Below, piece by piece: positions 8,492 to 16,250 of a stretch of DNA of 64,000 nucleotides; the stretch's first letter is position 1, and each line of letters starts with the position of its first letter. The stretch is from Dryocola sp051307055 (GTDB lineage Bacteria > Pseudomonadota > Gammaproteobacteria > Enterobacterales > Enterobacteriaceae). The notes below the pieces were generated by a model that made no database searches, was not told where the DNA came from, and was given only the letters and a program-made list of their open reading frames with translations. The position numbers and the translations under genes are program-made. The stretch lies in NCBI RefSeq assembly GCF_051307055.1, contig NZ_CP149994.1, forward strand, positions 3,596,001-3,660,000, in the 5' to 3' direction.

Positions 8492-9571
8492 ATGATGAAA
8501 AAATTTCTCGCGCTAGCTTTGGTCGCCCCGCTGCTCATCTCGTGTTCAGGCAAAAAAGAAGATGCCTATAACGAAGCTTTTGTTAAGGACACTAACGGAT
8601 TTGATATTTTGATGGGGCAATTTGCCCATAACATCGAAAATATCTGGGGTATGAAAGAGGTGCTGATCGCCGGTCCTAAGGACTACGTTAAGTACACCGA
8701 TCGGTATCTGACTCGCAGCCACATCAACTTTGATGACGGTACCATTACCGTTGAAACCATCGCCGGTACCGATCCCGCCGCGCACCTGCGCCAGGCGATC
8801 GTCTCTACGTTGCTGATGGGTGACGATCCCGGCTCAATCGATCTCTATTCCGACGCCAACGACGTGCTGATTTCGAAGATGCCGTTCCTTTACGGGCAGG
8901 TCGTTGATAACACCGGTCAGCCTATCCGCTGGGAAGGGCGCGCTGCGAAATTCGCCGATTATTTGCTGCAAACGCACCTGAAAAGCCGCAAAGCAGGGTT
9001 AAAAATCGTTTACAGCGTCACGATTAACCTGGTGCCGAACCACCTTGATAAGCGTGCGCATAAATATATCGGTATGGTGCGGAAAGCCTCGAAAAAATAT
9101 GGCGTGGACGAGTCGCTGATCCTGGCGATTATGCAAACCGAATCGAGCTTTAACCCGTATGCGGTAAGCCATGCCGATGCGCTCGGCCTGATGCAGGTCG
9201 TGCAGCACAGCGCGGGCGTGGACGTGTTTAAAGCGCAGGGAAAATGGGGCAAACCAAGCCGCAGCTACCTGTTCGATCCGGAAAGCAATATCGATACCGG
9301 CACCGCGTATCTTGCGATTTTACAACAGAGCTATCTGGGCGGCATTAATAACCCCACCTCCCGTCGCTATGCCGTCATCACCGCGTACAACGGCGGCGCA
9401 GGCAGCGTGCTGCGGGTGTTTAACAGCGATAAACAGCGAGCCTTCAGCATCATCAATAGCATGGGTGCCGACGACGTTTACCAGACGCTAACCACGCGTC
9501 ATCCTTCTTCTGAATCGCGCCGTTATCTGTATAAAGTAAATACGGCGCAGAAGAGCTATCGCAGACGTTAG
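8492..9571 (+). CDS. mltC: MltC, membrane-bound lytic murein transglycosylase C
   Basis: 359 residues from ATG 8492 (MMKKFLALALVAPLLISC). A lipoprotein signal with lipobox LISC places it in the outer membrane. A DUF3393 N-terminal domain precedes the goose-lysozyme-like SLT domain, with catalytic Glu in MQTESSFNPYA, then ALGLMQV and the AYNGGAGSVLRVF motif. It cleaves peptidoglycan glycan strands to 1,6-anhydro products. About 200 bp separate it from yggX, so it may have its own promoter. A strong hairpin follows its stop. Confidence 0.96.
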   Translation: MMKKFLALALVAPLLISCSGKKEDAYNEAFVKDTNGFDILMGQFAHNIENIWGMKEVLIAGPKDYVKYTDRYLTRSHINFDDGTITVETIAGTDPAAHLRQAIVSTLLMGDDPGSIDLYSDANDVLISKMPFLYGQVVDNTGQPIRWEGRAAKFADYLLQTHLKSRKAGLKIVYSVTINLVPNHLDKRAHKYIGMVRKASKKYGVDESLILAIMQTESSFNPYAVSHADALGLMQVVQHSAGVDVFKAQGKWGKPSRSYLFDPESNIDTGTAYLAILQQSYLGGINNPTSRRYAVITAYNGGAGSVLRVFNSDKQRAFSIINSMGADDVYQTLTTRHPSSESRRYLYKVNTAQKSYRRR

Positions 9572-9576
9572 TTAAA

Positions 9577-9611
9577 ACGCTCCCCCGTAAACTATACGGG
9601 GGATTTTTATC
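9577..9611 (+). terminator. Rho-independent terminator after mltC
   Basis: The stem CTCCCCCGTA / TACGGGGGA surrounds a short AACTA loop and is followed by TTTTTAT. It lies 6 bp after the mltC stop and separates the core mutY-mltC block from the efflux locus. Confidence 0.85.
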
Positions 9612-9824
9612 GCCACACACAAAGCTGCGCGAAAAACCGAAAATCCTGATATTCGCGCGCGCCTTTCAATAACCGTCATATTCTTATGTGCAATTAAATA
9701 AAGCATACAACTTTATTTTTTAATAACTCCATAATCTCTCCATTATTTCCTTTCAGAAACATTCGTTCAAAAAATTGCCGGCAATATTGCTTCACATGAT
9801 GGCGCAAAAAATTATAATAAGCAT

Positions 9825-9848
9825 AAGTGAGAACGATCATTCTCACTT
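9825..9848. promoter_or_regulatory. 24-bp palindrome upstream of the TetR regulator, candidate operator
   Basis: The half-sites AAGTGAGAA and TTCTCACTT flank a centre of CGATCA; 11 of 12 base pairs are symmetric. It ends 20 bp before the ATG at 9868. Position and symmetry suit autoregulation by the adjacent TetR protein. A Fur site is a weaker alternative because of the GAGAAC...CATTCTC resemblance. Confidence 0.5.
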
Positions 9849-9867
9849 TAAGGAAGATGGACAGAAG

Positions 9868-10437
9868 ATGATTATGAAGCTCGAAGAACGTCAGAGATTA
9901 CGCCAGGACGAAATCATCGTCGCGGCACGCCGCTGCTTTTGCGCAAGCGGGTTTCACGCGGCCAGCATGTCGCAGATCGCCGGCGAAGCAAAGTTAAGCG
10001 TTGGACAAATCTACCGCTATTTCAGCAACAAAGACGCCATTATCGAAGAGATGGTGCGCCGCATCATTGACTCCCGCATCGCTGAGATCGAAGGCAAGAT
10101 ACAGATCGATCGCATGCCGCAGATCCTGGCCTGGCGGCAATCGTTGAACGAAGACGACGATAAGCTGATGCTTGAGATGTCCGCGGAGGCTACAAGGAAT
10201 CCGCTGGTCGCTTCGATGCTCGCCGAAGCCGATGCGCGCATGTTCGCCAACGCCTGCGAATCTTTAAAAAAGCAGTACCCGCATCTTAGCGAAGAACAAA
10301 TTCACTGCTGCGTGGAGATCATGGCGGTAATGGTGGAGGGCACCCTTTATCGCCGCCTGACATTGCAAAAAGCCTCGGCGGAACTCCTCGAAAAACGTTA
10401 CCGGAAAATAATTAATATGCTTCTGGATGCTAATTAA
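9868..10437 (+). CDS. eefR: TetR-family regulator of the adjacent RND pump (EefR-like)
   Basis: 189 residues from ATG 9868 (MIMKLEERQRLRQDEI). The N-terminal TetR helix-turn-helix is clear: AARRCFCASGFHAASMSQIAGEA, then SVGQIYRYFSNKDAII near residues 45-60. The C-terminal ligand domain is poorly conserved, as usual. It lies 140 bp upstream of the efflux operon on the same strand, like acrR-type local repressors and eefR of Klebsiella. A long palindrome just upstream is a candidate operator. The TetR assignment is sure; the eefR name rests on context and recollection of family gene order. Confidence 0.75.
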   Translation: MIMKLEERQRLRQDEIIVAARRCFCASGFHAASMSQIAGEAKLSVGQIYRYFSNKDAIIEEMVRRIIDSRIAEIEGKIQIDRMPQILAWRQSLNEDDDKLMLEMSAEATRNPLVASMLAEADARMFANACESLKKQYPHLSEEQIHCCVEIMAVMVEGTLYRRLTLQKASAELLEKRYRKIINMLLDAN

Positions 10438-10577
10438 GGGCAAAAAATTAACCGGGTAAAATAACCCTCTATTTTTTGTTGCCATTAATAGTGGGTGCAC
10501 CCTATTACGATACTTTCAAATAACCTTTGCCCCCGCGATACATTAGTGGGAAGGGTGTTGTTTATTCTGGAAAAAAT
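10438..10577 (+). promoter_or_regulatory. eefR-eefA intergenic control region
   Basis: Contains an inverted repeat (GGCAAAAAAT at 10439 with ATTTTTTGTTGCC ending at 10483) around GGGT/ACCC, which may end or attenuate eefR transcripts. It is followed by the perfect palindrome GGGTGCACCC at 10493-10502 flanked by AATAG and TATT, and a related half-site ATTAGTGGGAAGGGTG near 10543. These are candidate operator elements for the pump operon. Confidence 0.4.
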
Positions 10578-11696
10578 ATGAAATATATAACCCTGTCCAT
10601 CGCGGCATTATTCCTCCTCAGCGGCTGCGATAATACACAACCCGCAACGCCCGACTCGCTCCCTGAAGTCGGCGTTGTTACTTTAACCAGCCAGCCGGTT
10701 GCGGTGACCAGCCAGCTAATCGGCCGTACCGCCGCGACGCTCAGCGCGGAAGTCCGTCCGCAGGTCGGGGGCATTATTCAGAAACGGCTTTTTAATGAAG
10801 GCGATACCGTTAAAGCCGGACAAAAGCTGTACCAAATCGACCCCGCCAGCTATCGCGCTGCGTATGACGAAGCCGCCGCAGCGTTAGAGCAGGCGCAGTC
10901 GCTGGTACAGGCTGAATGCCAGAAAGCCCGGCGCTACGCGCAACTGGTAAAAGATGACGGCGTGTCGCGTCAGGATGCGGAAGATGCTAAGGCTACCTGC
11001 GCGCAGGACAAAGCCAGCGTGGAATCGAAAAAAGCGGCGCTGGAGAGCGCACGCATCAATCTCAACTGGACAACGGTTACCGCTCCCATTAGTGGACGTA
11101 TTGGTATCTCTTCGGTCACGCCAGGCGCGCTGGTGACCGCTCAACAGGAGACCGCGCTCGCCACCATTCGCGGGCTGGACAGTATGTACGTCGATTTGAC
11201 GCGAACCAGCGCCGATCTGCTGCGTTTGCGCAAGCAGGCTCTCTCTTCAGACAGCGATACCCTGAGCGTATCGCTGATTCTGGAAGATGGCAGCACCTAC
11301 AGCGAAAAAGGCCGCCTTGCGCTGACGGAAGTCGCGGTGGATGAATCTACCGGTTCAGTCACGCTGCGCGCCGTGTTTCCCAACCCCGAACAACAGCTCC
11401 TGCCGGGAATGTTTGTGCGTGCCAAAGTGGATGAAGGCATTATGAACGACGCCATTCTCGCGCCTCAGCAGGGCGTAACCCGCGACGCCAAAGGAAACGC
11501 CACCGCGCTGGTGGTGAACGCCAGCAATAAAGTCGAACAACGCACTTTGCAAACCGGCGACACCTATGGCGATAAATGGCTGGTGCTGAGCGGGCTGAAA
11601 GCCGGCGATAAGCTGATTGTCGAAGGTACAGACAAAGTCGCCGCAGGACAGAAAGTCAAAGCCGAAGAGATAAAAGAGAGCGGAGGAGACGCCTGA
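10578..11696 (+). CDS. eefA: Periplasmic adaptor (membrane fusion) subunit of RND pump, EefA-like
   Basis: 372 residues from ATG 10578. The frame extends to a TTG at 10527, but MKYITLSIAALFLLSGC is a clean lipoprotein signal with acylated Cys17. HlyD/AcrA architecture: first lipoyl half at RPQVGGIIQKRLFNEGDTVKAGQKLYQID (shown in parts: RPQVGGII, EGDTVKAGQ), an alpha-helical hairpin, second lipoyl half TVTAPISGRIG, then beta-barrel and membrane-proximal domains. It links the inner membrane transporter to the outer membrane channel. GGAGGAG near its 3' end is the ribosome site of eefB, whose ATG overlaps the stop by 1 bp. Confidence 0.85.
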   Translation: MKYITLSIAALFLLSGCDNTQPATPDSLPEVGVVTLTSQPVAVTSQLIGRTAATLSAEVRPQVGGIIQKRLFNEGDTVKAGQKLYQIDPASYRAAYDEAAAALEQAQSLVQAECQKARRYAQLVKDDGVSRQDAEDAKATCAQDKASVESKKAALESARINLNWTTVTAPISGRIGISSVTPGALVTAQQETALATIRGLDSMYVDLTRTSADLLRLRKQALSSDSDTLSVSLILEDGSTYSEKGRLALTEVAVDESTGSVTLRAVFPNPEQQLLPGMFVRAKVDEGIMNDAILAPQQGVTRDAKGNATALVVNASNKVEQRTLQTGDTYGDKWLVLSGLKAGDKLIVEGTDKVAAGQKVKAEEIKESGGDA

Positions 11697-14600
11697 TGTT
11701 TTCCCGTTTCTTTGTCCGTCGCCCGGTCTTTGCATGGGTGATTGCCATTCTGATTATGCTCGCCGGGATTCTGGCGATCCGCACGCTGCCCGTGGCACAG
11801 TATCCGGACGTTGCGCCGCCATCGGTGAAAATCTCCGCCACCTACACCGGCGCTTCGGCGCAGACGCTGGAAAACAGCGTGACTCAGGTTATCGAGCAGC
11901 AGCTTACCGGGCTGGATAACCTGCTCTATTTCACCTCCACCAGCAGCTCCGATGGCACGGTGAGCATCAACGTCACCTTCGAGCAGGGCACCGATCCGGA
12001 TACCGCTCAGGTACAGGTGCAAAACAAAGTGCAGCAGGCCGAGCCACGCCTGCCGAGCGAAGTGCAGCAGGCGGGTATCACGGTGGTGAAATCCCAGAGC
12101 AACTTCCTGCTGATTATGGGCGTGTATGACAAAACCGACAAAGCCAGCAGCTCTGATATCGCCGACTGGCTGGTGAGCAACGTGCAGGACCCGCTGGCGC
12201 GCGTTGAAGGCGTCGGGAGCCTGCAGGTGTTCGGCGCGGAATACGCCATGCGTATATGGCTCGATCCGGCGAAGCTGGCATCTTACTCGCTGATGCCGTC
12301 CGACGTGCAAAGCGCGATTGAAGCGCAAAACGTGCAGGTTTCAGCGGGTAAAATCGGCGCGCTGCCCTCTTCTTCGGCCCAGCAGCTCACCGCAACCGTG
12401 CGTGCCCAGTCGCGTCTGCAAAACGTCGAGCAGTTTAAAAACATCATCATCAAAAGCCAGACCAGCGGCGCGGTGGTGCGCATCGGCGACGTGGCCCGCG
12501 TGGAGATGGGCAGCGAAGATTATACCGCGACCGCGAAGCTGAACGGTCATCCGGCAGCCGGCGTGGCGGTGATGCTCTCGCCGGGCGCGAACGCGCTCAG
12601 CACGGCGACGGCGGTAAAAGAGAAAATCGCCGAATTCAAACGCGCGATGCCGGAAGGCTATGACGTCGCCTATCCGAAGGACAGCACTGAATTCATCAAA
12701 ATCTCCGTTGAGGACGTCATTCAGACGCTGTTTGAAGCCATCATTCTGGTAGTGGTGGTGATGTATCTGTTCCTGCAAAACATCCGCGCCACGCTGATCC
12801 CGGCGCTGGCGGTGCCGGTAGTATTGCTCGGTACGTTCGGCGTGCTGGCGCTGTTTGGCTACTCCATCAATACCCTGACGTTGTTTGCGATGGTGCTGGC
12901 GATAGGCCTGCTGGTGGACGACGCCATCGTGGTGGTGGAAAACGTCGAGCGTATTATGCGCGACGAAGGGCTGCCCGCCCGGGAAGCCACTGAAAAATCG
13001 ATGGGTGAAATCTCAGGCGCGCTGGTGGCGATTGCGCTGGTGCTCTCGGCCGTATTCCTGCCGATGGCGTTCTTCGGCGGCTCGACGGGCGTTATCTACC
13101 GCCAGTTTTCGGTCACCATTATCTCGGCGATGCTGCTCTCCGTGGTGGTGGCGCTGACCCTGACGCCTGCCCTGTGCGGCAGTATTCTTAACCACACGCC
13201 GCCGCATAAAAAAGGCTTCTTCGGCGCGTTTAACCGCTTTTACGGCAAAACCGAGCACGGCTATCAGCACCGCGTGCTGCGCGTTTTACGCCGCTCCGGC
13301 AGCGTGATGGCGGTGTTCATAGTGCTCTGCGGCGCGATGGCGCTGGCGATGTGGAAACTGCCGGGCAGCTTCCTGCCCAGCGAGGACCAGGGCGAAATCA
13401 TGGTGCAGTATACCCTGCCCGCCGGCGCAACGGCGGTGCGTACCGCCGAGTTGAGCCGCAAAGTGACCGACTGGTTCCTTAATAAAGAGAAAGACAACAC
13501 CAACGTTATCTTTACCGTCGAAGGCTTCAGCTTTAGCGGTAGCGGCCAGAATGCCGGGATGGCGTTTGTGTCGCTGAAAAACTGGTCAGAGCGCAAAGGC
13601 GAAGAGAACACCGCCCAGGCGATTGCGCTGCGCGCGAGTAAAGAGCTGGGCGCCATCCGCGATGCCACCATCTTTGCCATGACGCCGCCGTCGGTAGACG
13701 GCCTTGGCCAAAGCAACGGCTTTACCTTTGAACTGCTGGCCACGGGCGGAACCGATCGCGATACGCTGCTGAAAATGCGCAACCAGCTCATTGCCAGCGC
13801 GAATCAGGACGCTTCGCTGCAAGCCGTGCGCGCCAACGATCTGCCGCAGATGCCGCAGCTACAGGTGGATATCGACAACAACAAAGCCGTGTCGCTGGGG
13901 CTCTCCCTGAGCGACGTCACCAGCACCCTCTCCAGCGCCTGGGGCGGCACCTACGTGAACGACTTTATCGATCGCGGCCGGGTGAAAAAGGTCTACCTGC
14001 AGGGCGATAGCGATTACCGAGCCGCGCCGTCAGATCTCAATAAGTGGTTTGTTCGCGGCAGCGACGACAGCATGACGCCGTTCTCCGCTTTTGCCACCAC
14101 CCGCTGGGAATACGGCCCGGAAAGCCTGGTGCGCTACAACGGCTCGGCGGCCTATGAAATCCAGGGCGAGAATGCCAGCGGCTCCAGCTCCGGGACGGCA
14201 ATGACCAGCATGGAAAAACTGGCGAACAGTCTCCCCTCCGGCACGACCTGGGCGTGGAGCGGTTTGTCCCTGCAGGAAAAACTGGCGAGCGGCCAGGCGG
14301 TGAGCCTGTATGCCATCTCGATTCTGGTGGTGTTCCTGTGCCTGGCGGCGCTGTACGAGAGCTGGTCGGTGCCGATCTCCGTCATTCTGGTGATCCCGCT
14401 TGGCGTGCTGGGCGCGGCGCTGGCGGCATGGATGCGCGGCCTGAATAACGACGTTTACTTCCAGGTGGCGCTGCTGACCACAATCGGCCTGTCGTCGAAA
14501 AACGCCATTCTGATCGTCGAGTTTGCCGAAGCGGCGGTAAACGAAGGCTATTCCCTGTCGCGAGCCGCGTTACGCGCCGCTCAGACACGCCTGCGTCCGA

Positions 14601-14806
14601 TAATTATGACCTCACTGGCGTTTATCGCAGGCGTCACGCCGCTGGCTATAGCATCCGGCGCGGGCGCCAACAGCCGCGTGGCGATCGGCACCGGCATTAT
14701 CGGCGGGACGCTGGCGGCGACGCTGCTGGCCATTTTCTTCGTTCCTTTATTCTTTGTACTGGTGAAACGTCTTTTCTCCGGTAAACACCGCGCCTGGAGG
14801 CAATGA
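11696..14806 (+). CDS. eefB: RND multidrug transporter, AcrB/EefB-like (HAE1 family)
   Basis: 1036 residues, normal for HAE1 transporters. The N-terminus FVRRPVFAWVIAI starts TM1. Proton-relay aspartates Asp408-Asp409 lie in IGLLVDDAIVVVENVERIM, split by the usual large periplasmic loops, and the second half carries GLSSKNAILIVEFA in TM10. It is an inner-membrane proton antiporter that exports hydrophobic drugs, detergents or host compounds. Gene order adaptor-transporter-channel with overlapping stops and starts shows one operon. The Eef name is by similarity of order to Enterobacter/Klebsiella eefABC; substrate cannot be read from the sequence. Confidence 0.87.
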   Translation: MFSRFFVRRPVFAWVIAILIMLAGILAIRTLPVAQYPDVAPPSVKISATYTGASAQTLENSVTQVIEQQLTGLDNLLYFTSTSSSDGTVSINVTFEQGTDPDTAQVQVQNKVQQAEPRLPSEVQQAGITVVKSQSNFLLIMGVYDKTDKASSSDIADWLVSNVQDPLARVEGVGSLQVFGAEYAMRIWLDPAKLASYSLMPSDVQSAIEAQNVQVSAGKIGALPSSSAQQLTATVRAQSRLQNVEQFKNIIIKSQTSGAVVRIGDVARVEMGSEDYTATAKLNGHPAAGVAVMLSPGANALSTATAVKEKIAEFKRAMPEGYDVAYPKDSTEFIKISVEDVIQTLFEAIILVVVVMYLFLQNIRATLIPALAVPVVLLGTFGVLALFGYSINTLTLFAMVLAIGLLVDDAIVVVENVERIMRDEGLPAREATEKSMGEISGALVAIALVLSAVFLPMAFFGGSTGVIYRQFSVTIISAMLLSVVVALTLTPALCGSILNHTPPHKKGFFGAFNRFYGKTEHGYQHRVLRVLRRSGSVMAVFIVLCGAMALAMWKLPGSFLPSEDQGEIMVQYTLPAGATAVRTAELSRKVTDWFLNKEKDNTNVIFTVEGFSFSGSGQNAGMAFVSLKNWSERKGEENTAQAIALRASKELGAIRDATIFAMTPPSVDGLGQSNGFTFELLATGGTDRDTLLKMRNQLIASANQDASLQAVRANDLPQMPQLQVDIDNNKAVSLGLSLSDVTSTLSSAWGGTYVNDFIDRGRVKKVYLQGDSDYRAAPSDLNKWFVRGSDDSMTPFSAFATTRWEYGPESLVRYNGSAAYEIQGENASGSSSGTAMTSMEKLANSLPSGTTWAWSGLSLQEKLASGQAVSLYAISILVVFLCLAALYESWSVPISVILVIPLGVLGAALAAWMRGLNNDVYFQVALLTTIGLSSKNAILIVEFAEAAVNEGYSLSRAALRAAQTRLRPIIMTSLAFIAGVTPLAIASGAGANSRVAIGTGIIGGTLAATLLAIFFVPLFFVLVKRLFSGKHRAWRQ

Positions 14807-16170
14807 TGTTCCGACTTTCCGTATTAGTTCTTGCGCTGCTGAGCGCGGGTTGTGTGTCGCTGGACCCAACGTACCAGCGCCCCGCTGCGCCCATCCCGGC
14901 AACGCTTCCCGGCAATCATGGCGAAGCCACGACGGTGATCAGCAACTGGCAGCAGGTGGTGAACGACGCGCGGCTGAAAAGCGTGGTCGCTATGGCGCTT
15001 GATAGCAACCGCGACGTACAAAAAGCGATTGCCGATATCGATGCCGCCCGCGCCCAGTATGGCGAAACGCGCTCGTCCTTATTCCCGACGGTGGATGCGG
15101 AGCTGAGCCATACCCGCAGCCGTACCCTGGCAAGCGGGGTAACCACCAGCGATGAGGCCAACGGCGCGGTTTCCAGTTTTGAACTGGATTTGTTCGGCCG
15201 CAACCAGAGCCTGTCGCGCGCGGCACGCGAGACCTGGCTTGCCAGCGAGTTCACCGCGCAGAACACCCGTCTGACGATGATTAGCGAACTGACCAGCGCC
15301 TGGATAACTCTGGCGGCGGATAACAGCAATCTGGCGCTGGCGAAATCCACCATGGAAAGCGCGGCCGATTCGTTAAAAATCGTTAAACGCCGGCGGGAAG
15401 TTGGTGTCGCTGCGGCAACAGACGTAAGTGAAGCGATGGCGGTTTACCAGCAGGCGCGCGCCAGCGTGGCAAGCTACCAGACGTTAGTGATGCAGGACAA
15501 AAATGCGCTGAATCTGCTGGCTGGCGACACGGTGCCGGATGCTCTGCTGCCCGGCACGCTGGAAAGCCTGAGCGATAATGCCATTACGCTGATCCCGGCA
15601 GGCGTGAGCTCGGGTACGCTGCTGCGCCGTCCGGATATTCAGGAAGCCGAGCATAACCTGCAAAGCGCCAACGCTAATATTGGCGCGGCACGGGCCAATT
15701 TCTTCCCGACCATTTCGCTCACCGCAAGCGCAGGCGTCGGCAGCAATTCCCTTTCATCGCTGTTCAGCCACGGCATGAAAGTCTGGTCTTTCGCGCCGTC
15801 TGTCACCCTGCCGCTGTTTAGCGGCGGCAATAATATGGCGCAGCTGCGCTATGCCGAAGCGGAGAAAAAAGGGTTGATCGCCACCTACGAGAAAACTATT
15901 CAGAGCGCGTTTAAAGACGTAGCCGACGCGCTGGCGCGCCGTGAAACGCTGAGCGAGCAACTCGACGCCCAGCGCGAATACGTGGCGGCGGAGCAAAAAA
16001 CTTTGGATGTGGCGAAGCGCAGCTATCAGGCTGGCGCGGGAGATTATCTGACGGTGCTGACCGCACGGCGGTCGCTGTGGTCGGCGCAGGAATCGCTGAT
16101 TGCGCTGCAACAAACCGATTTCGAAAACCGCGTCACTCTCTGGCAGTCGCTCGGCGGCGGCGTTCAGTAA
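14806..16170 (+). CDS. eefC: Outer membrane efflux channel lipoprotein, OprM/EefC-like
   Basis: 454 residues from ATG 14806, which has TGGAGG 5 bp upstream; the adjoining ATG 14803 overlaps eefB by 4 bp and sits too close to that site. MFRLSVLVLALLSAGC is a lipoprotein signal with Cys16. Two OEP repeats show the NodT/OprM pattern: FELDLFGRNQSLSRAARE and LRRPDIQEAEHNLQSANANIGAARANFFP, with LPLFSGG in the second strand pair. It forms a trimeric channel and makes this pump independent of TolC, which is encoded 42 kb away in the same window. Confidence 0.85.
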   Translation: MFRLSVLVLALLSAGCVSLDPTYQRPAAPIPATLPGNHGEATTVISNWQQVVNDARLKSVVAMALDSNRDVQKAIADIDAARAQYGETRSSLFPTVDAELSHTRSRTLASGVTTSDEANGAVSSFELDLFGRNQSLSRAARETWLASEFTAQNTRLTMISELTSAWITLAADNSNLALAKSTMESAADSLKIVKRRREVGVAAATDVSEAMAVYQQARASVASYQTLVMQDKNALNLLAGDTVPDALLPGTLESLSDNAITLIPAGVSSGTLLRRPDIQEAEHNLQSANANIGAARANFFPTISLTASAGVGSNSLSSLFSHGMKVWSFAPSVTLPLFSGGNNMAQLRYAEAEKKGLIATYEKTIQSAFKDVADALARRETLSEQLDAQREYVAAEQKTLDVAKRSYQAGAGDYLTVLTARRSLWSAQESLIALQQTDFENRVTLWQSLGGGVQ

Positions 16171-16177
16171 CGGCCAG

Positions 16178-16198
16178 GCCGGGCGGCTATGCCCGGCA
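16178..16198. terminator. GC hairpin between convergent eefC and speC
   Basis: GCCGGGC and GCCCGGC arms around GGCTAT form a stable stem 7 bp after the eefC stop. No long T-run follows, so it may be a bidirectional but weak terminator or a REP remnant. Confidence 0.45.
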
Positions 16199-16250
16199 AG
16201 GTTTACAGAAGTCAGCAACCAGAGCCGTTTATTAAGACGGCTGAGTACCC

